Shown: positions 1-9,152 of the stretch, piece after piece
Layout of the letters: each line of letters begins with the position of its first letter
Numbering within the stretch: position 1 is the stretch's first letter
NCBI RefSeq assembly: GCF_000153765.1
Contig: NZ_DS022294.1
Location: 1,145,626-1,178,993 of the forward strand
Reading direction: 5' to 3'
DNA from: Mariprofundus ferrooxydans PV-1
GTDB lineage: Bacteria; Pseudomonadota; Zetaproteobacteria; Mariprofundales; Mariprofundaceae
Length of the DNA: 33,368 nt
Made by a program: the position numbers and the translations under genes
Notes under the pieces: model-generated
What the model saw: only the letters and a program-made list of their open reading frames with translations
Told to the model about the DNA's origin: nothing
The model's database searches: none

Positions 1-31
1 GCTGCTGGCGGCACAATTAGGAGAGGTTTAG
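1..31 (+). other. Possible C-terminal tail of an upstream gene cut by the window edge
   Basis: Reading from base 2, the sequence is open for nine codons (Leu-Leu-Ala-Ala-Gln-Leu-Gly-Glu-Val) and stops with TAG at 29-31. This is compatible with the end of a protein encoded to the left, but nine codons cannot identify a gene and another frame is also open to base 114. From here to the cstA start nothing else is recognisable, and no convincing promoter was found. Confidence 0.2.
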
Positions 32-172
32 GTGATTGGACTGCTGACAAAGCCAGCCTGCGACCGGGGCGCGTACACAACAGCTTTAATGACCCGATAG
101 TATCCGGTGAGTAGCGTGCGCCGCGCTCGACTCACACAGCGAGCCAATCAACACCAGCAAGGAGGGTAGCTG

Positions 173-1870
173 ATGTCTCCCGTTGTCATGGCCATTGTCG
201 TATTGTGCCTGTATCTCCTGTTTTACCGTTTTTATGCCAAAAATATACTGGCACGGAACATCTTTGAGCTGAACGACGATGCCGCAACACCGGCTCATAC
301 ACTGTGTGACGATATCGATTACGTCCCTACCAACAAGTACGTTCTGTTTGGTCATCATTTCGCTTCCATTGCCGGTCTGGCTCCGATGCTGGGGCCGGCT
401 ATTGCAGTCATCTGGGGCTGGGTTCCTGCCCTGTGCTGGGTGGTTTTCGGCACCCTGCTGGTCGGAGCCGTACATGACTTCTCCGCCCTCGTCCTCTCTA
501 TTCGGCACAAGGGGCAGAGCATAGGCACCATCGCACGCGATGTGATCAGCCCGCGCACCCGCCTGTTGTTTTTGCTGGTCATATTCTTTCTGGTGGCGCT
601 GGCCATGGGTGTATTCGTGCTGGTTATCTCCGGCCTGTTTGCCGCACCCGATGCAGCCAAAATACCTGCCACGGCCCATCCGGAAGCAGTCTTCCCAACC
701 TACTCTCTGATGCTGATTGCCATGGTAATCGGCTTTCTGGTACACAAAAAGAACATGCCGCTATGGCCGATGATCGGAGTCGGTTTTGTACTGATGCTGA
801 TCACCACCAGCATCGGGCTGGGCATGCCGATCACCGGCGTTACGGCCAGAGAGTGGACCTGGTCACTACTGATTTACGCCTTTATTGCGAGCATACTACC
901 GGTCTGGCTGCTGCTGCAACCGCGTGACTTTCTCAACTCACTACTGCTATATCTGGCGCTGTTCGCCATGCTGGCAGGATTCTTCCTGCTATCGCCCGAC
1001 TGGGCTGCACCGGCGGTCAACCTGCATCCGGTCGGAGCGCCGCCGATGCTGCCGTTCCTGTTTATCGTCATTGCCTGCGGTGCGGTATCCGGCTTTCACG
1101 GGCTGGTAGCCTCCGGAACCACCTCCAAGCAGTTGAACAAGGAGAGTGATGCACCGTTTGTCGGTTATATCGGCATGGTCGGTGAATCGCTGCTCGCACT
1201 GCTGGCGGTGCTTGCGACCACGGCAGGCGCCTTCTCATCACGTGCCGACTGGGAAAGCTTTTACGGCTCATGGGATAAGGCTGTGGGCCTGCATCAGAAA
1301 CTGGGTATATTCATTCAGGGCAATGCCAACTTTATTCATCAACTGGGCGTGCCGCTGGATTATGCCGCTGCATTTATCTCCGTCGTTGTCGTCGGTTTTG
1401 CCATGACCAGCGTGGACACCGGCGCACGCCTGCTACGTTTTAATCTGGAGGAGATAGGCAACACCCTTGGTATCAAGGTACTGAGCAACCGATATCTGGC
1501 AACTACGCTGGCCGTAGGCGCTATCGGCTTTTTTGCCTTCTTCGAGGTAAACGGCAAGCCGGCAGGGCTGTTTTTATGGACACTGTTCGGCACCACCAAT
1601 CAGGTACTGGCCGGACTGACCCTGCTAACGGTCACCATCTATCTCTACCGCAAAAAGAAACCTGTGCTTTACACTCTGCTGCCGATGCTGCTGGTGCTCG
1701 GAGCCACGATTTCTGGCATGGTTATGGGCGTCATCAAAGCCGTTGGCAAAGAGCAGTGGGCCGTTGCATCCGTCGGTACAACCATCTTGCTGCTGGCCTT
1801 ATGGGTGCTGATCGAAGCGCTGCTGGTGGTGCGCCGGGTCAACACAGAACGCCGGCAACCATCGACCTGA
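173..1870 (+). CDS. cstA: CstA-family permease (carbon starvation protein; pyruvate/peptide transport)
   Basis: The 565-residue protein is an integral membrane permease of the CstA/BtsT family, whose E. coli members import pyruvate and were earlier linked to peptide uptake. Family hallmarks are the N-terminal GPAIAVIWGW stretch (about residues 75-84), the AVHDFSALV segment near 100, and the GFHGLVASGTTSKQLNKE block near 310. Many hydrophobic spans follow to the C-terminus. It is shorter than E. coli CstA (about 700 residues) but in the range of compact family members. ATG at 173 is chosen because GGAGG lies at 161-165 with seven bases of spacing. The gene ends at a shared terminator facing yciH. 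The nearby PDH operon makes pyruvate a plausible substrate, but this is inference from context. Confidence 0.9.
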   Translation: MSPVVMAIVVLCLYLLFYRFYAKNILARNIFELNDDAATPAHTLCDDIDYVPTNKYVLFGHHFASIAGLAPMLGPAIAVIWGWVPALCWVVFGTLLVGAVHDFSALVLSIRHKGQSIGTIARDVISPRTRLLFLLVIFFLVALAMGVFVLVISGLFAAPDAAKIPATAHPEAVFPTYSLMLIAMVIGFLVHKKNMPLWPMIGVGFVLMLITTSIGLGMPITGVTAREWTWSLLIYAFIASILPVWLLLQPRDFLNSLLLYLALFAMLAGFFLLSPDWAAPAVNLHPVGAPPMLPFLFIVIACGAVSGFHGLVASGTTSKQLNKESDAPFVGYIGMVGESLLALLAVLATTAGAFSSRADWESFYGSWDKAVGLHQKLGIFIQGNANFIHQLGVPLDYAAAFISVVVVGFAMTSVDTGARLLRFNLEEIGNTLGIKVLSNRYLATTLAVGAIGFFAFFEVNGKPAGLFLWTLFGTTNQVLAGLTLLTVTIYLYRKKKPVLYTLLPMLLVLGATISGMVMGVIKAVGKEQWAVASVGTTILLLALWVLIEALLVVRRVNTERRQPST

Positions 1871-1974
1871 AGTCACAATTTCCCTTTGTGCCCCGTGTCA
1901 CAGAGTTGTCATGAAATCATGGCAGAGTTAGCCGCACAGCAGTAGAAAAAAGCATCTTTGTAAACAGCGAACTG

Positions 1975-2005
1975 AAAAAAGCGGAGCAGGCACTCCGCTT
2001 TTTTT
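1975..2005. terminator. Bidirectional intrinsic terminator between cstA and yciH
   Basis: A GCGGAG/CTCCGC stem (1981-1986 with 1993-1998) has a six-base loop. It is preceded by six A (1975-1980) and followed by seven T (1999-2005). The A and T tracts also pair, so the hairpin has a U-run in either direction. It lies between the converging cstA and yciH genes and can serve both. Confidence 0.85.
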
Positions 2006-2035
2006 ATGCCTGAAATTCAAGGCCGGGCAAAGCTC

Positions 2036-2404
2036 CTAGCCGCCGGAAAGCTTGGCCTTATACCCCTCTTTTTCCAGCAGAAGCAACAGCTTTTCGCGAT
2101 GATCACCCTGAATTTCCAACTCATCGCCTTTGACCGCACCACCGCAACCGAGAGATGCCTTCAGTTTTTTCAACAGTATTTTCAGCCCTGCCGTATCCAA
2201 AGGCAGACCATCAATAACACATACCGACTTGCCGCCACGCCCCTTGCTTTCACGGCGAATGCGCACGCCCTGTTTGGCCGGATTTTTGATCGCAGCAGCC
2301 TGACTGCTCCGCTGAGGCCTGCCCTTTTTCCTGCCGGGCTTATCCGTCACCTTGCCGGTTTGCCCCTGTTCGGTGGAATATACCGCCCTGTATCTGTCAT
2401 CCAT
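2036..2404 (-). CDS. yciH: SUI1/YciH-family translation initiation factor-like protein
   Basis: The 122-residue protein is a small bacterial homologue of eukaryotic eIF1 (SUI1 fold). YciH is thought to bind the small ribosomal subunit and influence start-site fidelity. The N-terminus has the typical YSTEQG segment, followed by a basic, low-complexity linker. The SUI1 domain covers about residues 45-122, with VRIRRESKGRGGKSVCVIDG, LGCGGAVKGDELEIQGD and the C-terminal GYKAKLSGG, as in E. coli YciH. The start is less certain than the body: no good Shine-Dalgarno sequence precedes the ATG at 2404, and no better in-frame ATG was seen upstream. It is a single gene, convergent with cstA and divergent from the PDH operon. 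Confidence 0.88.
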   Translation of the reverse strand: MDDRYRAVYSTEQGQTGKVTDKPGRKKGRPQRSSQAAAIKNPAKQGVRIRRESKGRGGKSVCVIDGLPLDTAGLKILLKKLKASLGCGGAVKGDELEIQGDHREKLLLLLEKEGYKAKLSGG

Positions 2405-2547
2405 GAGCGCATCATGCCATCCGAAATAACAATTCCCAATATTTTACCGCCTCCCGAGCGCAAAAAAGACCACACACAGGCTGCAGGTTGCTGGCAACGC
2501 GGGGGTGGGGCATCATTCGCCGCTATTTAATCTATTCTGGGGGTGTC

Positions 2548-3597
2548 ATGTCAGCACAGCAGAAACAGGGCAAGGGTATTATGCGTGAAGGTATCTTCTA
2601 TGATGAAGAGACCCTGCACCAGTTGCATGATTCCATGTTGTTTATCCGCCGTTTTGAAGAAAAGGCCGGGCAGATGTACGGGCTTAAGAAAATCGGTGGT
2701 TTCTGTCACCTCTGTAACGGTCAGGAAGCGGTATGCGTCGGTATGCAGCATGCTGCCGAGCCGACCGACTATATGATGACCAGCTATCGTGACCACGGCC
2801 ATATTCTGGCTCGCGGCAGTGATCCAACGGCCGTCATGGCAGAACTACTCGGGCGCGCGGGCGGTATCGTCAAAGGCAAGGGCGGCTCGATGCATATGTT
2901 CGACGTCAGTAAAAACTTTGCCGGAGGCAACGGTATTGTCGGCGAGCAGGTTCCGATCGGCCTGGGTTTCGGTTTCTCCAGCTGGTATCGCGATGACGGG
3001 CGCGTCACGATCTGCATCATGGGTGATGGCGGCATCAATCAGGGTGCTGTGTACGAATCGTTTAATATGGCTGCCCTGTGGAAGCTGCCGATCGTGTTTC
3101 TGGTGGAAAACAACCAGTATGCCATGGGCACATCACTCGAGCGCGCTTCGGCTGAAACCCAGCTGTTCAAGCGCGGTATCTCCTTCAAGATTCCCGGCAT
3201 GAAAATCGACGGCATGGATGTGCTGGAGTTTGAAAAGAAAATGCGCGAAGCCATTGCCCACGCTCGCTCGGGCGAAGGCCCTATTCTGGTCGAGGCCATG
3301 ACCTATCGCTATCGCGGCCATTCGATGTCCGACCCGGCCACCTATCGTACCAGAGCCGAAGTGGATGAATGGCGTACAGGCCGCGATCCGATTGCACGTC
3401 TGCAGGCGCAAATGATTGAAGCGGGTCTGGCTACCGAAGAGAGCTTCAAAGAGAAAGACCGCGATATCAAAAAAGAGGTCGTGGCGGTTGCCAAGGCTGC
3501 GGAAGCTCAGCCGGAACCGGATGCGTCCGAGTTGTGGACAGATGTATACAGCGACCCGATTGAGGGTGGCTATCCTTATTCGGGCAAGGTGAGTTAA
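2548..3597 (+). CDS. pdhA: Pyruvate dehydrogenase E1 component, alpha subunit
   Basis: This is the alpha half of the thiamine-diphosphate-dependent E1, which decarboxylates pyruvate and passes the acetyl group to the lipoyl arm of E2. The 349-residue protein carries the ThDP motif: GDGG at about 159-162, ending at the Asn pair at 188-189 ([11 protein letters not shown]). The phosphorylation-loop-like [11 protein letters not shown] segment lies near 250-260. Residues 50-60 ([12 protein letters not shown]) are typical of acetyl-transferring E1 alpha. ATG 2548 is preferred because a G-rich ribosome site (CTGGGGGTG, 2537-2545) precedes it. The frame is open further upstream to 2488, and an ATG at 2581 is a weaker alternative. 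It is first gene of a four-gene operon; the promoter in 2405-2547 is not obvious. Confidence 0.93.
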   Translation: MSAQQKQGKGIMREGIFYDEETLHQLHDSMLFIRRFEEKAGQMYGLKKIGGFCHLCNGQEAVCVGMQHAAEPTDYMMTSYRDHGHILARGSDPTAVMAELLGRAGGIVKGKGGSMHMFDVSKNFAGGNGIVGEQVPIGLGFGFSSWYRDDGRVTICIMGDGGINQGAVYESFNMAALWKLPIVFLVENNQYAMGTSLERASAETQLFKRGISFKIPGMKIDGMDVLEFEKKMREAIAHARSGEGPILVEAMTYRYRGHSMSDPATYRTRAEVDEWRTGRDPIARLQAQMIEAGLATEESFKEKDRDIKKEVVAVAKAAEAQPEPDASELWTDVYSDPIEGGYPYSGKVS

Positions 3598-3599
3598 CG

Positions 3600-4577
3600 A
3601 TGAAAATGACCTATCGTGAAGCACTGAATCAGGCCATGTGCGAAGAGATGGAGCGCGATGATCGCGTATTCCTGATGGGCGAAGAGGTGGCTGAATACAA
3701 CGGCGCCTACAAAGTATCCCAGGGCATGCTCGACAAGTTCGGCCCCAAACGCGTCATCGACTCCCCTATTACCGAACTCGGTTTTGCCGGCCTCGGCGTG
3801 GGTGCGGCAATGACCGGTTTGCGACCGATCATCGAATTCATGACATGGAACTTCGCCATTCTGGCTCTGGATCAGATCGTCAATGCAGCAGCCAAGATGA
3901 AATATATGTCCGGCGGCCAGTACAGCGTACCTATGGTCTTCCGCGGTGCCGGCGGCTCAGCAGCACGTGTGGGAGCGCAGCACTCACAGAGCCTGGAAAA
4001 CTGGCTGGCCAACGTACCCGGACTGAAAGTTGTGATGCCATCGTGTCCTGCCGATGCCAAGGGTTTGCTCAAGGCTTCTATTCGCGACAACGACCCTGTG
4101 GTTTTCATCGAAAATGAAATCAACTATGGCGATGTCGGCACGGTGCCGGAAGGCGAGTATATCATTCCGCTGGGCAAGGCCGAGGTAAAACGTGTGGGCA
4201 AGGATGTCACCATCGTCGCCCACTCTCGCATGACCGGTTTTGCGCTGGCTGCAGCCGTCGAACTGGCCAAGCAGGGGATTGATGCCGAAGTGATCGATCC
4301 GCGGACCATCCGCCCGCTGGATGAAACCACAATCCTGACCTCGGTCGCCAAGACCAACCGGGTCGTCACCGTGGAAGAGGGCTGGCGTTTTGCCGGTATA
4401 GGCGCAGAAATTGCTGCCCGCATTATGGAAAAGGGCTTTGATGACCTGGATGCGCCGGTCATTCGCGTCACCGGCAAGGAAGTTCCGATGGCCTATGCTG
4501 CTAATCTGGAGGCCATGACCCTGCCAAGTGTCGCCGACATTGTAGAAGCAGCCCGCGTTGCGTGCGGCCGCGCCTGA
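3600..4577 (+). CDS. pdhB: Pyruvate dehydrogenase E1 component, beta subunit
   Basis: This is the beta half of the heterotetrameric E1 and supplies the glutamate side of the ThDP site. The 325-residue length is typical. Recognisable blocks are [19 protein letters not shown] near the N-terminus, [18 protein letters not shown] (about 56-73), the MKYMSGGQ and [18 protein letters not shown] region (about 100-130), and the C-terminal transketolase domain with [11 protein letters not shown] and [15 protein letters not shown]. It starts two bases after the pdhA stop with AAGGTGAG at 3586-3593, so translation is probably coupled. It can only work with PdhA. Confidence 0.93.
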   Translation: MKMTYREALNQAMCEEMERDDRVFLMGEEVAEYNGAYKVSQGMLDKFGPKRVIDSPITELGFAGLGVGAAMTGLRPIIEFMTWNFAILALDQIVNAAAKMKYMSGGQYSVPMVFRGAGGSAARVGAQHSQSLENWLANVPGLKVVMPSCPADAKGLLKASIRDNDPVVFIENEINYGDVGTVPEGEYIIPLGKAEVKRVGKDVTIVAHSRMTGFALAAAVELAKQGIDAEVIDPRTIRPLDETTILTSVAKTNRVVTVEEGWRFAGIGAEIAARIMEKGFDDLDAPVIRVTGKEVPMAYAANLEAMTLPSVADIVEAARVACGRA

Positions 4578-4604
4578 TGCCATTAACATATACGAGGTTT
4601 TGTA

Positions 4605-5894
4605 ATGCCGATTGATCTGTTTATGACCCAGCTGTCGCCGACAATGACTGAAGGCAAAATCGCCCGCTGGTTGAAAAAAGAGGGTGATGCGCTGGTTTCC
4701 GGCGATGTGATGGCGGAAATTGAGACCGATAAGGCCACCATGGAAATGGAAGTGGTGGATGAGGGTATTCTGCATCGTATTATAGCCGACGAGGGCGCAA
4801 CTGTAGGCGTCGGTACGGCTATCGCAGTGATTGCAGAAGATGGCGAGGAGGTTCCGGCCGACTACCAGCCTGCATCTGCTCAGGATGCCCCCGCAGCCGC
4901 AAGTGAGCCGGCACCAGCACCGACCGAGCCCACTCCCCCCGCAGCAACGCCTGCCCCCCAGGCTACAGCACCGGCCGCGCCTGAACGTAGTAGCGGCCGC
5001 ATCAAGGCCAGCCCGCTGGCGCGCAGACTGGCCAAACAGAAGGGTATCAACCTGGCAGCCATCACCGGCTCGGGTCCGAATGGCCGCATTGTCCGGGCCG
5101 ACATCGAACAGGCCATGCGCCGTGGTATCAATATCGGCGGTGCCGCCGCTGCTACTACGCCACCTCCGGTCAGACCGCTGCCGGCAGGGCCACTGCCCTA
5201 TCATGAGGATGAATTCGAGCGCATCGAAAACTCAATGATGCGCAAGGCCATTGCCCGCCGTCTCTCCGAATCCAAGCAACATGTGCCGCACTTCTACCTG
5301 AGCGTGGATGTGGCCATGGATCGGCTGATGGATCTGCGCGCACAGCTCAACGATGCTGCAAACGGTACATTCAAACTCAGCGTCAACGACTTCATCATCA
5401 AGGCTGTCGCCAAAGCACTGGTTGATGTACCGGCAGCCAATGCCGCATGGACCGAGACACATACACTGATGCACAAACATGCGCATATCTCTGTTGCCGT
5501 GGCAATTAACGGCGGCCTGATTACACCGGTTATCCGCTTCGCTGAGCAGAAGGGTATTGTTGATATCTCTGCAGAGGTGAAGGAGCTGGCCGGTCGTGCG
5601 CGTGAAGGCTTGCTGAAGCCTGAAGAGTATTCAGGTGGTACATTCTCCATCTCCAACCTGGGTATGTACGGTATCTCCCAGTTTTCCGCCATCGTCAACC
5701 CGCCCGAAGGGGCAATTCTGGCCGTCGGCGCCACTGAAGAACGCGCCGTCGCTGAAAACGGAGTTGTGGTGGTGAAGAAAATGATGACGCTAACCCTCTC
5801 CTGTGATCACCGCGTGGTTGATGGTGCGGTTGGTGCCGAATTCATGGCTGCCCTGAAAAAACAGATTGAGTGCCCTGCAGGCCTACTCATATAA
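4605..5894 (+). CDS. pdhC: Pyruvate dehydrogenase E2, dihydrolipoamide acetyltransferase
   Basis: This is the core of the complex; it transfers the acetyl group from lipoate to CoA. The 429-residue protein has an N-terminal lipoyl domain (about 1-80, lipoyl-lysine K43 in ETDKATM). An Ala/Pro/Glu-rich linker (about 88-130) follows, then the peripheral-subunit-binding domain (about 134-170, ASPLARRLAKQKG and GSGPNGRI). The catalytic domain ends with the HxxxDG motif (H402, D406, G407 in SCDHRVVDGA). ATG 4605 has GAGGT six bases upstream. The lipoyl domain is almost identical to that at the start of the downstream E3, differing only at residue 34 (Asp/Glu) in the first 54 positions. The enzyme could in principle use another 2-oxoacid, but the E1 partners point to pyruvate. 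Confidence 0.93.
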   Translation: MPIDLFMTQLSPTMTEGKIARWLKKEGDALVSGDVMAEIETDKATMEMEVVDEGILHRIIADEGATVGVGTAIAVIAEDGEEVPADYQPASAQDAPAAASEPAPAPTEPTPPAATPAPQATAPAAPERSSGRIKASPLARRLAKQKGINLAAITGSGPNGRIVRADIEQAMRRGINIGGAAAATTPPPVRPLPAGPLPYHEDEFERIENSMMRKAIARRLSESKQHVPHFYLSVDVAMDRLMDLRAQLNDAANGTFKLSVNDFIIKAVAKALVDVPAANAAWTETHTLMHKHAHISVAVAINGGLITPVIRFAEQKGIVDISAEVKELAGRAREGLLKPEEYSGGTFSISNLGMYGISQFSAIVNPPEGAILAVGATEERAVAENGVVVVKKMMTLTLSCDHRVVDGAVGAEFMAALKKQIECPAGLLI

Positions 5895-5900
5895 TAATCC

Positions 5901-5961
5901 ACCACAAAGTGCACGAAGAGCATGAAGCAGTTCAAACCACACCTTCGTGCTCTTCGTGGTT
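5901..5961. repeat. Inverted element of 9-nt units (type NNCACGAAG) between E2 and E3
   Basis: The left side reads as three 9-mers in tandem: accacaaag, tgcacgaag, agcatgaag (5901-5927). The right side, read on the minus strand, gives accacgaag then agcacgaag. The arms at 5912-5927 and 5943-5958 pair over 16 positions (one G-U) around a 15-base loop. T-rich sequence follows (ttatattttct), so the transcript could form a hairpin that stabilises mRNA or weakly attenuates lpdA. A larger relative with the same 9-nt period lies at 24706-24825. Confidence 0.75.
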
Positions 5962-5993
5962 ATATTTTCTATTCAAGACCGAGGTAACCCCGA

Positions 5994-7823
5994 ATGCCGA
6001 TTGATCTGTTTATGACCCAGCTCTCACCAACCATGACAGAGGGTAAAATTGCCCGCTGGCTGAAAAAAGAAGGCGATGCACTGGTTTCCGGCGAAGTGAT
6101 GGCGGAAATCGAAACCGACAAGGCAACCATGGAAATGGAGGTCGTTGATGAGGGCGTGATGCATCGCATTCTGGCCTCGGAAGGTTCAGTCGTCCCTGTT
6201 GGTGCACCGATTGCCATTATTGCCGAAGATGGAGAGGAGATCCCCGACGACTATATGCCGGAGGGTACCGTCGCCGAGTTTTCCGCAGATGAACCGGCTG
6301 AAGAGGCGGCCGAGCTGGGCGCCGAATCGGCTCCAGATGCACAGTCATCCGCAGTGGTCGGCCATGCTGTGCACGATGCCGAGGAGGAGCTGGAACTCAA
6401 GCTCAAACCTGCAGGCGTGTTCAATGCCGACGGTGAATACGATGTCGTTGTCATCGGCGCCGGTCCGGGCGGCTATGTTGCAGCCATTCGCGCAGCCCAG
6501 CTGGGCCTGAAAACCGCCTGTATTGAATCCACCCACTTAGGTGGCATCTGCCTGAACTGGGGCTGTATTCCTACCAAGGCGCTGTTGCGCACGGCTGAGC
6601 TGGTCAATGTGGTCAACCATCAGGGTGACGAGTTGGGGCTGGGTATCACTGCAACCACGCCGGATATTACCAAGGCTGTCAGTCGCTCACGCAAGATTTC
6701 CGACAAATTGAACAAGGGTATCGGCTTTCTGTTCAAGAAAAACAAAATTGACCACATCGACGGTTACGCAACATTCGAGGCCGGCAACAAACTGATGGTT
6801 AAAGGTGCTGACGGTAAAACAAGTCAGGTTACCGCCAAACATGTCATCGTCGCCACCGGCGCACGCGCACGCGCCTTCCCGGGCATGGATGTCGACAACG
6901 AAGTAATCATCACCTACAAACAGGCTCTGGTGCCCGAGCAGGCACCCAAGCGGCTGGTTGTTATCGGCTCCGGCGCTATCGGCATGGAGTTCGCCTACTT
7001 CTACAAGGCCATGGGCTCAGAGGTGACTGTCGTTGAGGCAGCCGAGCAGATTCTGCCGCTGGAAGATCATGAAATTTCCAAAGTAGTGGAGCGCAGCTTC
7101 AAGAAACAGGGTATCAAGATCATCACCGGCGCAATGGTCTCCAAGGCAGCCAATGTTGATGGCAAGGCTGTGGTTGAATATGAGGCGAAGGGCAAGCAGC
7201 AGAGCATCGAAGGCGATATCTGCCTGGTGGCTGTCGGTGTCCTCGGCAATACCGATACGATCGGGGCTGAGCACACACAGATGAAAATCGAGCGCAATAC
7301 GATCGAGGTGGACGACTGGTATCGCACCGACCATCCCGGCATCTATGCGATCGGTGATGTGGTCGGCGCCCCGGCACTGGCACATGTAGCCAGCCATGAA
7401 GGCACCGTCTGCGCAGAAGCTATTGCCGGCCAGCATCCGCACAAGGTTGATTACGGTAATGTGCCCGGCTGTACCTATTGCCAGCCACAGGTCGGCTCAT
7501 GCGGCAAGACTGAAAAGCAGTGCATGGAAGAGAATATTCCGGTCAAGATCGGACGCATGGCTTATGCTCCCAACGGCAAGGCTATGGGGCTGGGTGAAAC
7601 AGAGGGCATGGTCAAAACCATATTCCATGCCGAAACCGGCGAACTGCTCGGCGCCCATATCGTCGGCGCTGAAGCCACCGAGATGATTGTAACCCTGCAG
7701 CTCTCCCGCACGCTGGAAACGACAGAAACGGAGCTAGCACATCATATGTTCCCGCATCCGACACTGTCGGAAATGATTCACGAAGCGGTACTCGATTCCG
7801 AAGGTCGCGCGATTCATATCTGA
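5994..7823 (+). CDS. lpdA: Dihydrolipoamide dehydrogenase (E3) with N-terminal lipoyl domain
   Basis: This FAD enzyme reoxidises dihydrolipoamide and reduces NAD+ for the PDH complex. The 609-residue protein is about 130 residues longer than a plain E3 because it starts with a lipoyl domain (about 1-80, lipoyl-lysine K43) and an acidic Ala/Glu linker (about 95-140). The E3 part has the FAD-binding GAGPGG (155-160), redox disulfide C186/C191 in GGICLNWGCIPTKA, a second nucleotide-binding GSGAIG, the second FAD motif with YAIGDVVGAPALAHVA, and the C-terminal catalytic His-Glu pair (H588, E593 in HPTLSE). GAGGT at 5981-5985 precedes the ATG. Similar lipoyl-E3 fusions are known in Neisseria and beta-proteobacteria. 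The glycine cleavage system in this window may share this E3, which is inference. Confidence 0.94.
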   Translation: MPIDLFMTQLSPTMTEGKIARWLKKEGDALVSGEVMAEIETDKATMEMEVVDEGVMHRILASEGSVVPVGAPIAIIAEDGEEIPDDYMPEGTVAEFSADEPAEEAAELGAESAPDAQSSAVVGHAVHDAEEELELKLKPAGVFNADGEYDVVVIGAGPGGYVAAIRAAQLGLKTACIESTHLGGICLNWGCIPTKALLRTAELVNVVNHQGDELGLGITATTPDITKAVSRSRKISDKLNKGIGFLFKKNKIDHIDGYATFEAGNKLMVKGADGKTSQVTAKHVIVATGARARAFPGMDVDNEVIITYKQALVPEQAPKRLVVIGSGAIGMEFAYFYKAMGSEVTVVEAAEQILPLEDHEISKVVERSFKKQGIKIITGAMVSKAANVDGKAVVEYEAKGKQQSIEGDICLVAVGVLGNTDTIGAEHTQMKIERNTIEVDDWYRTDHPGIYAIGDVVGAPALAHVASHEGTVCAEAIAGQHPHKVDYGNVPGCTYCQPQVGSCGKTEKQCMEENIPVKIGRMAYAPNGKAMGLGETEGMVKTIFHAETGELLGAHIVGAEATEMIVTLQLSRTLETTETELAHHMFPHPTLSEMIHEAVLDSEGRAIHI

Positions 7824-7825
7824 TC

Positions 7826-7851
7826 AACGGGGAGCTTCGGCTCCCCGTTTT
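7826..7851. terminator. Bidirectional terminator after lpdA
   Basis: A perfect stem CGGGGAGC/GCTCCCCG (7828-7835 with 7840-7847) has a TTCG tetraloop and ends in TTTT (7848-7851), extended by A-T pairs at its base. It is three bases after the lpdA stop and just ahead of the end of the convergent MFS gene, so it closes the PDH operon. Confidence 0.92.
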
Positions 7852-7854
7852 GAT

Positions 7855-9036
7855 TTATGCATGCAGGTTTTTACTCCGTGGCAGGTTACTGCTGCCCGAA
7901 CGATGCTTCGGCAGCAGCAGTGACAATGGCACACCAAGCAGTGCGATGACTGCACAAGTGTAAAACGCCGGTGAATAACCGAATGCCCCGACAACCCAGC
8001 CACACCCCATGATGCCGATCGTGCTGCCAAGACCGAAACCGGCGGCGGAATACCAGCCCTGTGCCGCAGCATGGCGGGAAGCCGGCGTCATGCGCCGCAC
8101 CCAGGCGATTGCCGCCACGTGGAATGCGGCAAAGCTGGCAGCATGCAACAGTTGCAGGACAAACAGCCACCCCATATTGGTCGTCATGCCGGTACCCAGC
8201 CAGCGCAGTGCCGCCAGCCCCATACAGATAGCAAACAGATAAGCCGGCGCCGCCTGTTGTAAGGAGCGGCTCCACACCCACATCAGCACAATTTCGGCGG
8301 CAACACCGATCACCCAATAGATGCCGATCTGCCAACCACTATAACCTGCGGCGGCCAGATAGAGGCTGAAAAATCCGTAATATGCGCCGTGCGATACCTG
8401 CATTAAAAACGTTACGGACAACAACAGTATAAACAGCCTTGAAAACAGCGGGGCCTCTGTACTCACCAGGCTGGCAGGCAGCTGTAAACGGGGGAATCCG
8501 CGCGCAGCCAGAGCCGTGGTCAGCATCAGCAGACTCAGCACCACCGGGAGCGCAAGAATCTGATCCCCTTGCATCAGCCATGCCCCGCCGGCGAGCGATG
8601 CCAACACAAAACCCAGCGATCCCCATACACGCAGACGACCATAATCGGCCAGCGCTGCCTCTGAAATCGACACCGACAGTCCGTCTGTTAACGGCAGAAT
8701 CACGGCCCAGCAGATACCAAAGAGCAGTGTCATCAGGCCCAGCAGGATCAGTTGATGCGAGACCCCGATGAGCAGGGCGCTGACTGCCGCCAGCAGGGAT
8801 GCTGCAACCAGAAATCGGCGAATCACCTCCCCGCTCTGACTATCAAGCCTGTGTCCCAACCATGGCGGCGCAACCACCTTGGCCGCAGCGAGCAGGCCGG
8901 TCATGACACCGATCATCACAGCGCCCAGTCCGATCTGCTCCAGGTAGACAGGAAAATACGGGAGAATCAACCCCATGGCGGCGAAATAGGCGGCATAAAA
9001 CAGGCGAATACGATTCAGGGATGCAGCGGTAACCAT
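7855..9036 (-). CDS. MFS transporter, 3-phenylpropionate-transporter-like (MFS_1-like) family
   Basis: This 393-residue, highly hydrophobic protein has the layout of a 12-helix major facilitator. The N-terminal segment (YFAAMGLILPYFPVYLEQIGLG) and the loop GHRLDSQSGEVIRR after helix 2 resemble the HcaT/MFS_1-like branch, which includes permeases for aromatic acids and nucleosides. The central loop has a short stretch with Pro and Arg, and the C-terminus ends in a basic tail. The substrate cannot be read from sequence. The ATG at 9036 has no clear Shine-Dalgarno sequence, so the exact start is uncertain. The gene converges on lpdA and diverges from the next gene. Confidence 0.8.
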   Translation of the reverse strand: MVTAASLNRIRLFYAAYFAAMGLILPYFPVYLEQIGLGAVMIGVMTGLLAAAKVVAPPWLGHRLDSQSGEVIRRFLVAASLLAAVSALLIGVSHQLILLGLMTLLFGICWAVILPLTDGLSVSISEAALADYGRLRVWGSLGFVLASLAGGAWLMQGDQILALPVVLSLLMLTTALAARGFPRLQLPASLVSTEAPLFSRLFILLLSVTFLMQVSHGAYYGFFSLYLAAAGYSGWQIGIYWVIGVAAEIVLMWVWSRSLQQAAPAYLFAICMGLAALRWLGTGMTTNMGWLFVLQLLHAASFAAFHVAAIAWVRRMTPASRHAAAQGWYSAAGFGLGSTIGIMGCGWVVGAFGYSPAFYTCAVIALLGVPLSLLLPKHRSGSSNLPRSKNLHA

Positions 9037-9152
9037 CGGCAGAGGCTAGTACCTGTGATTCGCCATTGCATCCGCACACCGCCTGTTTCACATTACGACA
9101 CAGCGGAAAAGGGAGATTGCATGCGCCATTGTCATACAAAGCAACATCTCAG

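Noticed and set aside
2006-2530. Open frame of 174 codons on the plus strand
   Set aside because: It lies opposite the clear SUI1/YciH gene, has no ribosome site and no recognisable motif; it is a shadow of the minus-strand gene.
3984-5204. 406-codon open frame on the minus strand across pdhB and pdhC
   Set aside because: It is antisense to two certain genes, with Cys/Gly/Arg-rich composition typical of reverse-frame shadows in GC-rich DNA.
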